Assembly: GCA_963575745.1 (NCBI GenBank)
Contig: CAUYUJ010014623.1
Location: forward strand, 76,001 to 140,000
DNA from: Prorocentrum cordatum
Lineage: Eukaryota > Sar > Dinophyceae > Prorocentrales > Prorocentraceae
Direction of reading: 5' to 3'
DNA: 64,000 nucleotides
The notes under the pieces are model-generated. The model saw only the letters and a list, made by a program, of their open reading frames with translations, was not told where the DNA came from and did no database searches. Below are positions 1 through 10,666 of the stretch, one piece after another (positions within the stretch are counted from its first letter, which is position 1; every line of letters starts with the position of its first letter). The translations under genes were made by a program, and so were the position numbers.

Positions 1-1
1 A

Positions 2-1640
2 GTGATGCCTGCCATAGCGCGCATCACGTTCGGCGCTCAGTATGTCGATTGGGAGACGCTACTCGCCGAACCCGAAGACACCCCTACTGCCGCCGTCCAC
101 TTCATTGCCGCTAGGTGTCTTAAGGCTAGCGTGTCCCTCGGGAGATCCGAGGAGATCTACGTTGGACGCGACGAGATCAACCTGGCGGACTGGTTGGGCA
201 TTCCCTTCGCGGGGCAACCTGCACATATGGAGTTCGTTGGATTTCTACATGCCCGCCGATCCGGACCACGAGATGGCGGGGGCACCTGCGGACTCTGATG
301 TTATGATGCCAGCGACGGAGGAGGAGCTGCACTTGGTGCTCCAGCCGCAGGTCATTGGCAATATTACATACGGAGAACCATATGGCGGCGGTCCTCTGCG
401 GGGTAGCCCGCGCGATGCTGGCGGCTTTTCCGAGCGCGTCCAATGTGGACCCGGACATGGCGAAGTCTCATTGCACGTTCGCAATCCATGACCGATCCGC
501 AAGCCGCCCACTTTGGAGGCAGGCACGTCGCAATGATGACGACGAGGACGGATGGGAAGTTGAGAGATATCACCCGCAGAGTCACGCGCGGAGTCAGTCG
601 CGCGGCCATTCTCGCGCCCGTTCTAGCGGCGCACAGCGCCCGCATCTTACTGACGCGAGGGTCCCAAGGACTCCGCCCAGAAGAGGACGCTCGCGGGGAA
701 GCCCGCCTCGGAACGAGGATCAGCCAGGCGAGCGCGAAGGCCAGGGCCTACTGCGTCTGGTCAGCAACGAAGATCACGGGCTGGCTCGCCAATGTGTTTC
801 AGCAGCAAACATGCAGCACTGGCTCAGCCAAGGCTGGGCCGAGCACGACATCCGCCAGTGGTATTTCACTCCGCAATGCTACGCGGGATGATCGTGGCAA
901 GAGCGCCCGTGCCAACGGAGATTATGGCGCTAAGTTGGCCCCCGCGCGTGAAAGAAGGGGCGCAAAGAGGTCCATCATTAAGAATCGAGAAGAACGCCGG
1001 TGCCAGGTCCGCAGCTGCGCACGCGCTGCAGACCACAGACCAGATGTCCAATGGGGCGTATTTCAAGGAGCCCCAACTTTCAGAGGACACCGTGGGTCTG
1101 GTCTCATGGAGATGTTTTCGGTCGCAATGTAGATCCGACTCGCAACCCTCCTGGGCGATGTTTGAGCAGAGCTGATTAGCAGCCGCCCACCGAAGATGAG
1201 GCCAAACACGTTGAACATAAGTGGGAGAACCTCGATGCATATCACTGCCTCAGGCGATACAATCGAGGATGCAATGACATGATGACGGGTGCAACACCTG
1301 CGGGGCAACCCGCTTCTTCCTCAAATGAAGGTGTTGGTATTCCGAAGGGCGGCAAAAAAAGGGTGGCGATCCTGTGCGTGCTGAGGCATTTGGCCCTTCT
1401 GCCGCTGTCCATGATTCAGAATGCATGTGCGAGACTGACAGCGGCGAGTCAACCAATGCGGGTTCGAACGTTGCCCAACTAATGATGCCCGGTACAATGG
1501 CGTCGTACCATGCCAGAGAAGTCGGATGGGCAGGCGCCAGGGCACTGCTTAAGCTGCCCGATGGACGACGCAAATTTGACTTCGAAGGCAATGCTAGCAT
1601 CAAGAACATGCCACTTTACAGGCCAAAAAGGAATCCTACT
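2..1640 (+). pseudogene. Retroelement 5' part, gag-like, heavily broken
   Basis: Short open segments occupy changing frames (2-298 in frame 2, 42-491 in frame 3, 355-891 in frame 1, 1279-1482 in frame 1, 1374-1658 in frame 3). I recognise no domain. Membership in the retroelement is inferred from the Ala-Gly-x-Pro-Ala hairpins at 209, 276, 398, 693 and 1300. Those at 209, 276 and 1300 are in phase with the locally open frame; the copy at 398 carries a TAG in that phase. The frames change at least four times in 1.6 kb. What lies upstream of base 1 is unknown. Confidence 0.4.
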
Positions 1641-1690
1641 CCAGAGAGATCTCCATAGGGAGGCGCGGGGGAACCCGCGCACCTGCAAGT

Positions 1691-2706
1691 GCGGGGGCGC
1701 CCGCTGAGGAACCGCCCAAGGTCCCGAATTTTCCGAGGAAGCGATCTGAGAAGGACGCCGACCGATCTCCATCACCAAGTGCGCCAAGATCACCAACTCC
1801 GGCGTCGCCTAAACCAAGAAAGAGGGCCGGATCAGCAGAGGCCGACCCTGGAAGCCACAAGTCGCACAGAGTTGCGGGGAAACCTGCCCGCAGAAAGCGC
1901 TCTAGGGGGCCAGCAGTGGCCGCGGCAGCATGTGCGTTCCAAGGCAGCAGTACTCCTACGCCGAAGGAACCTGTATACATGCGCGGCCCAACTCCTGGCA
2001 GGCTCTGCAGGGGGGCTGGCTGGGCGCCATCATTGGAGGGCGCAACCAGGGCGCGCTCCTCGCAACGAGATGAGGGTGAGAAGGCGCTGCAGACTTCATC
2101 TAGAGCGCCAGGAGCTGCTCCGAAGATCACCGGATGCCAGTACTATGACATCCGCGAAAAGAAGTCATCTGAGTGTGAAAGCTCATCTGCAGCGCCAGCT
2201 GCGGCGGTGACCTTGCGGGGGCACCCGCAGAAACGCCCTCTGCGCGTGCGGGGCAAACCGCTGCTATCCCTGAGTTGGCAGAGGGAAGCGGGCGATTCTG
2301 GGAAACCCCGGGGAGCCTTCATCCGACGATGGTTAGCCCGGCCTACAGGCCCCATGCCGCCGACGGCCCTGACCGATACAGGGCGGCACAATGCGATGTA
2401 GCATGCGCCGCCACATACGCTGATAATGCTCTTGCCCGCCAGCGCGTCCGCAACGTCTCGCGGACGGGGCCCGCCTTCAGCTGCAGTTCCGAGGAGGAAT
2501 ACTCAGTGCAGATACTGCGTCAGGAGCACATTTTCACGAAGCTGCCGAGCGAGTGCGACAAGCGCGGCTGCTCGGAGTGGCTCGCTGCAGCCACTCGGCA
2601 CAGGCCATTTCACCACGACAGGATCTCTCATCGACTAACAGGCTGTATTACTTCGTTTGACGAGTTCGACGGCTGGGTAGACCTCCGAGACCTGCTGGAA
2701 AATTGA
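1691..2706 (+). pseudogene. Retroelement gag-like low-complexity Ser/Pro/Arg-rich segment
   Basis: Frame 2 is open from about 1691 to 2401 and encodes a charged, disordered-looking chain rich in Lys/Arg with Ser-Pro repeats (for example RSPSPSAPRSPTPASPKPRK, about 1770-1830). Frame 1 takes over from about 2200 to 2706, ending DEFDGWVDLRDLLEN. Hairpin copies at 1691 and 1874 are in phase with frame 2, and those at 2215 and 2248 with frame 1, which supports a frameshift between about 1890 and 2215. Function is not recognisable. Basic, disordered chains of this kind are common in Gag proteins, but that is inference. Confidence 0.4.
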
Positions 2707-4620
2707 CCGCCGAGGAACCACGAGGACTGGCATATTCATCACCGGGGCGCCATCAAGAAATACCTCCGAGGCCGGCACCCGGGCTGATCAAGCACTGGCC
2801 GTGCTCAACATATGCGAATTGTTCGATAACAGCGCGGACGCGCAGAAGGATCGACTCCAGGTGTCGAAGCTTAAGTTATGCGGGGAAGCCCGCCCGACGC
2901 ATGTCTTGCGCCCCAGCAGTGGGCACAGCAATCCAGGCGTCAGACGCCCAGAATCTCTGTACTCGCGGGTATCAGACCTGGACGAACTGGGAGCACCATG
3001 CTACTATTATCCGCGGTGCGCAATGGACAAACGCCCCGAACATACTACACGTTGGTCTGTCCTGCCGCAGCGAGGACAGTCCCAAAATGCAAGGCAGGCA
3101 GGTGTTTCGCGGACGCCCGTACTTACATGGGGATGGGCGGATTCATTCAGGCCTGCGGATGGAATCCGAAGTCTTGGTCACGGTGGGTCACAAGAAACTA
3201 CTTCGTGACAGCGACGCCATCATGACGTCGGGTATCAATGGCGGCATTTCGCCAAGTCGCACTGTTCAACTCATTGGCATCAAGCCTAACAATGTGCAGT
3301 GTGAAGACGATCGAGTTGGGCAGGTTCGGGCCAACAAACTGTAGCTTGAAGACAACAAGCGGAGTAACCTGCACGGTCCCAATCCTGCACCAATGGAGTG
3401 GTACGAATAGCCATACGATGTTTCCACATTGAAAGGATGGATTGTTGCTGGGACCCCCTGCCATTTCAAAGTCAACATTCCAACGCCTTCGGCGGAGTCA
3501 TGATGCAAGAGGTGTATCCAGCGGGGGCACCTGCGGGGCTCGGATGGGTCCTGGATCCAAGCTCAGAGCGCTGACCTGTCTGGCATGACATCCAGCGGGG
3601 CTACACTGAACGACGGACTTTATGCGAGCGGCCCGCGGCCCAATCAGGCGCAGCAGCTGCCTGCGCCTGCGGGGCCGCCGGCCGCGCTCGCACGCGCGAA
3701 CAGGGCCGCGCCCTCTTTCGGCACTCCGCAGAGTGCTGGGGATACCAACACTTCGCAGGCCAGACTCCACGGCGTCAGGATGGACCCCAAACTCTCCCAA
3801 GCCTTCGCCACGTGCATCTCCACGTGCTGTTGCGGGGCAACCTGCCATAACATATCAGGAGGCTGCCCGGGGGACAGAGACTATTTGGGCAGCAGCAGTG
3901 GTGGATGCACAGGCAGATGCGCGAAGCCATGGAGAACATGAGGCGCGACGGAATTGACCCTCCGAGCGCCAACTGGACTCCGCCTTGGGAGTGCGTTCCA
4001 GATGCGAATCCATCAGCAGATCCACGAACTATGCATGGATGCGCACCAGCATTTTTTCGGCCATCCGATCTATGATCCGACGGGTGCTGAGAGGCCTGTG
4101 GCACCACATGGGTGCGCTTATGTTTTCTGCTTGATATGCGCAGGCGACAGGTAATCCTCGGGTCGGCACTCAACCCGACAACCCGCGCGTCTGGGCGACC
4201 GCTGACGACTTCTACAGTTGGATGCGAGTCCGGTATCTGAGGAGCTGGATACGAGTCCGGTATCCCAGGCCAGGTGACCCACAATGGGTACCTGGCAGCC
4301 CCCATGGACCAAGAAGTGAATCAACGCGGTCCAGAGCTGGTGATACTTACGTCGATGGGGGAGCTGCGTCCCGAGATTGGCCATCCACGAGGCGCAGCAG
4401 GCCAACCTCTCAATGCAACTGACCCGCCAACAACGCCATCAGGAGCGGTAGCTACGCCGCGTGATGAATCGCGCGGGGGCAGCCGCTGCTCCTACAGCTG
4501 CGGGGCAACCCGCCATGGGTCTGTCGACAGTGGATGCAATGGGATCAATGCCTGCGGGGCCACCGACGGCACCTGCAGTCTCACCGAGCCGACATGAGGT
4601 GGGGGAATCCACACTTGATT
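2703..4620 (+). pseudogene. Retroelement interdomain segment, unrecognised
   Basis: The longest open part is 2703-3344 (frame 3, 213 codons), overlapping the previous segment by four bases. It includes a hairpin-encoded AGKPA at 2880 and a C-terminal part that looks protein-like (LVTVGHKKLLRDSDAIMTSG). Further open pieces are 3622-3957 (frame 1, with AGQPA at 3832) and a frame-3 stretch around 4440-4610 with two hairpin copies (4473, 4500). I see no motif. A short direct repeat, CCGGTATC, recurs at 4223-4270 within the low-complexity part. Reading frames change several times, so this is a relic. Confidence 0.35.
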
Positions 4621-4640
4621 GACAGACGCGCATCAGGCCA

Positions 4641-5099
4641 CCAGCAACACCACCGATCATAAGTGACGGTGATTTCACCAAATGTGCAATATGCCTTGAA
4701 GACGTTCTATACCACGACAAGGTGTGGAGGCCTCAGTGTGGCCACGCGCAGCGTTGGGATCGCGTAGCACGCGCCCGCGTGGAGCGGCAGCTGGAAGGTG
4801 CTCCAAGTGAAGCGCCATGCGTTAAGTGCAAAGGTGTAGGCTGCATCGCAGCCGAGCGTCATTATGCCCATGCAGGGGGGGGGCCCAACGCAGCGGGTCG
4901 ACGCGCCGAAATACTCCGCGGGGCAAATGTGCCCAGAGACCTCCGTGAAGAGCTGAACCGCATCACGGCGATGATGACAGGCACTACAGCATCTGCAGAA
5001 TTACCAGCTGCATCTGCGGGGCAACCTGCGGCCCCCCCTATGCGCGGCCGAACCCAACAGCTACGATGCCAGCCACGGAAGTGCAAATGCCTCTGGTAG
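4641..5099 (+). pseudogene. RING-type zinc finger of the retroelement, ligands missing
   Basis: Frame 3 reads CAICLEDV at 4683-4706, then WRPQCGHA, then EAPCVKC about 100 bases later. This is the C-x2-C ... C-x-H ... C-x2-C layout of RING fingers, which usually act as E3 ubiquitin ligases or protein-binding modules. The part after CGHA reads QRWDRVARARVERQ, where a RING needs a further His/Cys and a Cys; both are absent. A small deletion of about three codons plus a Cys-to-Arg change would explain this (inference). AGQPA hairpins flank the finger at 4500 and 5016 in the same frame. The domain in this copy should not bind two zinc ions. Confidence 0.6.
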
Positions 5100-5411
5100 C
5101 CGAATCAGCAGCTACTGCAGCGACTTGCTGCAACGACGCCAGCAGGGTTGCCTGCCAATGAGGCATGGCTGAGGCGCGCAGAAAGACCCACCGATGCAAG
5201 CTCGCACTGGCTTCGCACGCCACATGGCAGTGCGCGGGGAAACCCGCTACGCGCGCGCAGGACCGAGAGCCCAGCGAGCGTGCGTGCCGACGAGGACTCC
5301 TCTGATCACATTCCATTTGTTGAACAGCATCCTTGCATGTATGAGGAGTACCCGTCTTCTTGCATCTTCTAAAAGTACCGTTTCCGTTTTCACAGAAGAG
5401 GAGGCCAGGGG

Positions 5412-6170
5412 ATGCACGAACGTCCTTGCATCTATGACCAATGGCGCCACAAGGGCATGCACGGCACGACGCTGTCCGCTGTGCCCGGCATATTCGGTGA
5501 ACGACATGAGGTAGCCCTGGCAGGGAACAATGGGACCATGGTGGATGGACCGCTGACGATCCTACTGGACATGGCAGCAATAGCAGCATCATTGGTTTGA
5601 ATTATGCGCAGACATTCCAGCGAGTTTCACGCTCGCACGGTTACGACATCAAGAAGTTGGACCTGGCAAAAAGATTGCATGTGCCTGGAGTGGGGCATGG
5701 AGCCGCCGTTTGCGACGAGTCAATACCTCGCAAACTTGCTTGCAAGGAAAGGGGCGACTCGTCGGGGGCACCTGCTATTGCCAGGCTAGACACTTATTCA
5801 GCCAATGTGGCAGAGGGATCTGGCGAGAACCCACCCGCAATCCTGGGATTAAGGAACCTGTCAAACATGCGCGCCATCTTGATCCTTGAACAGGGACATG
5901 GAAAGATGGTCATCCCAGGTGCAGACATGCACAGGTGCTGGACTTAATAAAGGCACCATCCGGGCACCTGGAGATCAAGGTCGACGAGTACGGGGCCGCA
6001 ACAGAGGCGAATGGCTCGACGGCGCGCACCGTCACGTCCAGCCCTCACTGCGAGGAGACACCCGTTTTCATCAAGAAGATCGCAGATGTGGAGTCGATGG
6101 CGGGGCAACCTGCGTCCAGCAGCGCGGGGGCACCCGCTCCCAACGATGCCCGCGCATGCACTATGTCCCA
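5412..6170 (+). pseudogene. Retropepsin-like aspartic protease region of the retroelement
   Basis: Three frames carry consecutive parts: 5412-5600 (frame 3, ending GPLTILLDMAAIAASLV), 5597-5947 (frame 2, containing LHVPGVGHGAAVC and AILGLRNLSNMRAILILEQG) and from 5935 (frame 1, IKAPSGHLEIKVDEYG). The Leu-Leu-Asp followed by small residues sits where the catalytic Asp-Thr/Ser-Gly loop of retropepsins would be, and the GLxxL-xxMRAIL stretch resembles the C-terminal part of DDI1-like proteases. The Thr-Gly of the active loop is not preserved. The protease would cut the polyprotein. Identification rests on family resemblance from memory. Confidence 0.5.
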
Positions 6171-6654
6171 GGACGTCAGGGGCACCAGTCACTCCATCAA
6201 CAAGGAGACGCCCTCTTACGCGATCCATTCTATGGTGAACAACACCCTCAAGACCTGGTATCGCATGGTGATGAACCAAGTGTCAACCCCGCGCCAGCCG
6301 ATGAGGATCCCGCCTCGCGGAACTTGCAGGCGAAGGTATATCGGGCTATCTACGAGGAGGGCAGCAAGTGGGCGCCGCCCGACAACGCCGCGAGGCAACC
6401 CGCTGCGTCGAGGGACACTGCCGAGAAGTACGACATCTTTACTTCGAGCAGTGGCCCAGGTGCCCATGGCACGGGCGTCTGGACGCCTCCATCGCTTGTC
6501 AATGGGTGGCGGGGGCAGGCGCGCGCCGCGGCCACTCGCGCTGAGGTGCTGTCTTCAGGCGCGGGGGCACCTGCATGCTTTTCCCAGGCGCCAGCTGTTC
6601 GCGCCGGGGGCAGCGGCGGACCCGGCTGCGCGGCTGCCGCAGAAAAAGAACATA

Positions 6655-7643
6655 CATCTCATCATTATCAGTCTCGTGCTTTCGTCATAGAATATATAAG
6701 ATCAGCTTGCGCTGAACTCCGAGCTCGAGGATACATGTGTGACCGTATAACTCACAGTGGTTATGACCTCTACTGGTACACAGTACTTGTTGGCTTATTA
6801 TCCGGGGATTACCAGCTACTGTGGGCGGCAACGCCCGCGGACTGGCATGTGCGAGTGCCTGGGAAGCGGGCGGGGCCACATTGCCAACGTACGCAAAATC
6901 TGATGACCACAGCTAGGGCTCTACGTGTGTCTGCTGTACTTGTGGGACCTCCAGGATCTTTCTGGAAAGTAGGTCCTATACGCGATTCCATTGAAGATGC
7001 AGGCTTGCAGGTCATGCGGATGTGATGTTGCTACTTCGGCTTGAAGTTCGACCGTTCGAGTCGTTTACCGAGCGGTTCGTACTTACAGGTGGCAACCACC
7101 TACGCGCGCACCCCCACCAATCTGCGTAGATGCAAATGCCAAACTGCAGGGAAGCCTGCGCGACATGCATAGCATGAGTTAGATTCGTGCGGCCAATGTG
7201 CCCAGAGGGCGGAATGTCGAAACAAAACACTTGCTATCATGACTGCACGGCTAATGGATCATCTAACACAGAGAAATCATACCAGTGCTGTACACCTCAG
7301 CGTACACGCACGAGTGGACAAAGGAGCTCGGGTTTACGTCCAGTCTCCTAAGAATTGCCCTCACTGGGATCATGTGACACGCCAGGTGACGATGAACCTC
7401 GGCGGCAATATCATTATACAGGACATTCCAGTTCAAGATCAGCTTATCTGGTCAATTACGAACATTCTTACTCGACTGTACTGGGAGCCTTCGGCGCCAG
7501 TCTTATTCGGAAACCAAGGACAGCGACCGCGCCCAAGGCGGGTTACGACCGTCGATGACGATCGTCTTCCCCCACCCCCTCGGTTGCGCGCGGTCGCGCG
7601 CTACCCCCTATTCCCGAATTTCTTTCACTGCGCCCGATATTAA
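6655..7643 (+). pseudogene. Conserved retroelement segment upstream of the methyltransferase, function unknown
   Basis: Frame 3 is readable from about 6655 to 7168 apart from a single TGA at 7023-7025: before it ALRVSAVLVGPPGSFWKVG, after it CCYFGLKFDRSSRLPSGSY. A further frame-3 ORF runs 7239-7643. The Gly-Pro-Pro-Gly-x-Phe-Trp block followed 30 residues on by a Phe-Gly-Leu-Lys block resembles the 'ENP...FG' section found with methyltransferase-like domains in dinoflagellate retroelements. This could be a second, permuted methyltransferase piece, but I am not sure. A hairpin at 7146 (GCAGG stem) lies in frame. Confidence 0.4.
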
Positions 7644-8077
7644 ACAGCAGCAGACAGCGCTGCCATCTCATGCCCTGATGAAGCCAAAGGACAAGCATAC
7701 ATATGATAAAGATGGCGGCGTCGAGCCGCGCAATATACCCAGGGTAGTCGAAGACGGCAACGACGACTGCGGCGAGGACCTGACGGGCCTCGGGCGCGGG
7801 GCTTACTACACCGACGCCCCCCTAGACACCGACAGTGACGAAGACGCGGGAACCTTCATCACGCTACCAGCGGGGCTACGCGGGGCTACTTGCGGATACA
7901 CATGACGATGTGCTTTCCACAATCCCAACCTTGTGTTACAGACGGCACAACATGGTAGACATGCTGGAATTGTGCGGGGGTAATGGGGGCATGACGCAGT
8001 TAGCGTTCAGCCGAGGTTTATCCTCGGGGGGGACCTCGACAAACGTTCCTGATGACATGAGAAACAAGGAAGTCTAG
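7555..8077 (+). pseudogene. Methyltransferase-like domain, N-terminal half with SAM-binding motif
   Basis: An acidic leader (DDCGEDLTGLG, then DTDSDEDAG) is in frame 1 up to about 7860. The frame then shifts to frame 2 for NMVDMLELCGGNGGMTQLAF at 7951-8010. Asp/Glu-x-Cys-Gly-Gly-x-Gly-Gly fits motif I (F/L-x-G-x-G) of cytosine C5 methyltransferases, which binds S-adenosylmethionine. A single TAG at 8075-8077 separates this half from the next, which continues in the same frame. Retrotransposon capture of such enzymes in dinoflagellates is known. An adenine-type or unrelated Rossmann fold cannot be excluded. Confidence 0.55.
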
Positions 8078-8086
8078 GACGCAGTT

Positions 8087-9370
8087 ATGCACTACCTGGA
8101 CGCGTGCTTTGTCAACGTTGTTACGTTGTTATACCACAATCCAACTGCGATTGGACTGCCGGCCTACTTCAGCTCTAAGGTCAACTACGACACGTGGCAT
8201 AAATTCCACAGGGGAGACCTACCACGCGTCAAGTTATGTGGAGGGGTCGCCGTACGTCCAAATGATTTCCCAGCGGGTGCTCGGAGGGGTGAAATACCAC
8301 CATGGACTACACTGTCCAAGCGCGAGGGCACTCGCAGAGCAAACGTGGGCCAATGTACCGCGGGTCTTCGCGCCTCCCATGGGGTATTAATACGAAGTCT
8401 GATTGAAATAGTGGTCAACCACCGTCTCTTGCGGACGCCCTTCGAGCGGAAACGGTGCACGGGCCATCATCGGCATGCCTCGGTTTGTAACAAGGTCCTG
8501 GTGACGGCAGTCCAATGTACTCCGAAGATGCAGCCCTTCTTCGTCGAAGCAGCTCAAGTTGCACATGACATGTTCCTTGTATACCGTGATTCTTTTCATT
8601 GTCATCCTCATTCATCTTCTGTTCTCGTCACGAACATACGAGGATTCGACTTGGATGACCCAGCTACCCGTCGGCGCCCTGACGGATCGATCTTGAGACC
8701 ACCCTCAGGAGGGTGGGGATGTCCAGCATGTGCGGACAACGTAAACGCGCACCCGCCTTCGCACGACAGGGACCCTAAACACTGCAGGTGGTGCGACAAG
8801 GGGGATTACCACCTGGAATGCCCGAGCTGCAAGAAGAACTACGGTCAGGCTAAGCCTGGTCACCTGCGCGCGCCTGCCAATTGCAAATTTGCGCAACCGT
8901 GGAAGCTGCCTGACAACCGCGGACAGGGGCCTCCGGCTCCTGCCGAACCGCCAGCACCACCACCTGCGGCGGCAGCCGCATCCGAGGGACCAGATGCCCA
9001 GCAAAATGCGCGGCCACGAGCTCCGAGGCCTGGTCCCAGAGCTGGGACAACAGCAGGCGCCAGCAGCCGCGACATCACAGTAGGCAGACATGCCGCTGAA
9101 CCGGCCGCGGGGCAACCTGCCTCGAGCGGAGCCGGCAGCTCGGGCGATCACAGACGGCTACCAAAGATAGTGGCTAGACGAGGTCGGCAGCAAGCAGAGG
9201 ATCCACCTCCACCACCACCTGCTGGCGACCCTGCCGCTCGTCCAGGACTTCCAGACTGGCCAAGGTTCGATTTGCAAAAAAGTCTACAGATACTGCGCAG
9301 CCTTGACCCAAGCGCGGCAACTTGCGAAAATTGCACTTTCAGTGGTTCCGCGCCAAAGAGCTTAGGATGA
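8087..9370 (+). pseudogene. Methyltransferase-like C-terminal half, paired CCHC fingers, proline-rich linker
   Basis: The open frame (427 codons) continues the preceding half after one in-frame stop. Residues 1-60 read through YHNPTAIGLP and KVNYDTWHKF; the place where C5 methyltransferases carry the catalytic Pro-Cys (motif IV) reads Asn-Pro, so the nucleophile appears lost. Two zinc-finger-like repeats follow with identical spacing C-x2-C-x10-H-x6-C: 8720-8785 (CPAC...H...C) and 8819-8884 (CPSC...H...C). After that comes a Pro/Ala-rich linker containing AGQPA at 9107. The fingers may bind nucleic acid; I do not know the exact family. The N-terminus at 8087 is an internal Met, not a true start. 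Confidence 0.55.
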
Positions 9371-9610
9371 GACTCATTTTAACCAAGGCTGGTCTGGACA
9401 GCGTCAGGCACCTGATGAAGAGCGTTTGCGATGAACGTCGGGAGCGCAGGGATTGGCATGAGCCAGGGCATGCCGTGACGCCGCCCACTGTACAACCCGG
9501 CAAAGTCAATTATAAAGTCGAATGCGATCTGGTGTTCTACAAGCAGGGCCACAATCCATTTCATCATAGATCGATGCGTTCGATATGGTGTTGGAATCGA
9601 GATGCCAGAG
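9322..9610 (+). pseudogene. Integrase N-terminal region of the retroelement
   Basis: In frame 1, LHFQWFRAKELRMRLILTKA is followed by SVCDERRERRDW and then KVNYKVECDLVFYKQGHNPF. This matches the pattern of a zinc-binding pre-integrase domain followed by the first catalytic Asp of the rve fold (the Asp of CDLVFY). The second Cys of the zinc site is replaced in CDERRERRDW. Coding moves to frame 2 near 9602, so the domain is split by a frameshift. It overlaps the 3' end of the preceding open frame (up to 9370), another sign of decay. Confidence 0.6.
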
Positions 9611-10666
9611 AAGTTTATGACCAGCATCTCAGATGCGTATCATCCGTGCTGGGTGCAATTTGGACTTGCCAAAGTACTCTGCACCGACGGAGGGGGTGCA
9701 CTCAACAACGACGCCGGAAGGGCAGTCCTTAAGGCAAAAGGCACTCAGCTGAGGGCACGTGCGCGTGGACAACACGCTACGACAATTCAAGACAGAAGTG
9801 GCATACTGCGACACTTACTTCACGTCGCGGAGGCTGAACTCAACAGGTCAGACATACCTCTTGTGTTCACACATCTACTGCATGAAGCCTTATGTGCCGC
9901 CAGCGCGCCCGCCTTCCACCCCGAGGTGCCTCCATGCAACGTACTGTTTGGACGACAACCAGCGATGCTACCCGACCGGCCTGTTCTGGACCGCGAACAA
10001 CAGACGGAAACATCCGACCTTTCTCGAAAACAGACTATCCGCCGGGCAAGCATTGAGAATTTGACTCAAACCACGGCAGCTGCTAAAACCAATCGTGCAC
10101 CACGGACCAAGACTGCCATCAATGGCCAGCACTATTATTACGAAGGAGATCTAGTCGACCATCATCGCCCCACTACTATAAAGGACGACTGGGGTGGCTG
10201 GAATGGGTCTTTCCCTGTCGTACGAAACGATCCCGACAGGAGTCAAGTCATCATAAGAGTGGGGAACAACGAGGTGCAAGTCCAATGCGGCGTCGCACGA
10301 CATTCACTATACATCGAAGCTTTGATCGCTCGAGGAATTGGCTCAGACAGCGCAGCCTTACGGACTGTGTTGACATCCGTAGCCAGTCTACCTGCAGGGC
10401 GACTTGCTAGCTACATCCTGATCCGAAAGGGAACGCTTCGGATGACAAGTGCGCGCCGACCATCTCCTAAAGCACACTTGGCTCTTCAATGCCTCATCAG
10501 GAACTCCTTTCGTATCGAGAACGTAGTCTCCGTCAGGTTAGCTAAGAGTATCCACAAGCTACCCCCGGTGGCTGATGCTGACAGATGTACATTCGTGCTC
10601 TATGACAACGACGTGAATCGGGGCTTCCACATTTATGAAGCCGAAAGCGCTGCCTTAGATATATAA
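9602..10666 (+). pseudogene. Integrase catalytic core and C-terminal domain of the retroelement
   Basis: The ORF has 355 codons. FGLAKVLCTDGGGALNNDAG provides the second catalytic Asp (T-D-G-G-G, about residue 30). About 35 residues later, where the DDE Glu is expected, the sequence reads TTIQDRSGILRH, i.e. Asp. Downstream, FHPEVPPCNVLFGRQPAMLP is typical of the core's C-terminal end. Then YYYEGDLVDHHRP and GGWNGSFPVVRN form the SH3/chromo-like C-terminal domain. Integrases join element DNA to the host genome. The first catalytic Asp is in another frame upstream. The hairpin-derived AGRLA at 10394 lies in frame. Confidence 0.75.

Larger units (their letters stand above)
209..10407 (+). repeat. 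Dispersed 14-15 bp hairpin microelement (GCGGG-NNNN-CCYGC), about 27 copies
   Basis: Copies start at 209, 276, 398, 693, 1300, 1665, 1691, 1874, 2215, 2248, 2880, 3521, 3832, 4473, 4500, 5016, 5142, 5234, 5762, 6100, 6124, 6390, 6561, 7146, 7880, 9107 and 10394 (a few with one stem change). Stem GCGGG pairs with CCCGC or, by G-U, with CCTGC; three copies have the fully paired or mostly paired GCAGG/CYTGC form. Loops are GCAA, GGCA, GAAG, GAAA, GGAA, GTAG, GGCG, GCGA and others, several of GNRA type. Read in phase each gives Ala-Gly-x-Pro-Ala. I saw no comparable copies between 10.9 and 64 kb. Confidence 0.8.

Noticed and set aside
1459-1475. tRNA T-loop-like GGGTTCGAAC
   Set aside because: No matching acceptor, D or anticodon stems around it.
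1279-1658. A small independent gene of 90-100 codons
   Set aside because: The frames carry the retroelement hairpin and change between overlapping ORFs; better explained as decayed polyprotein.
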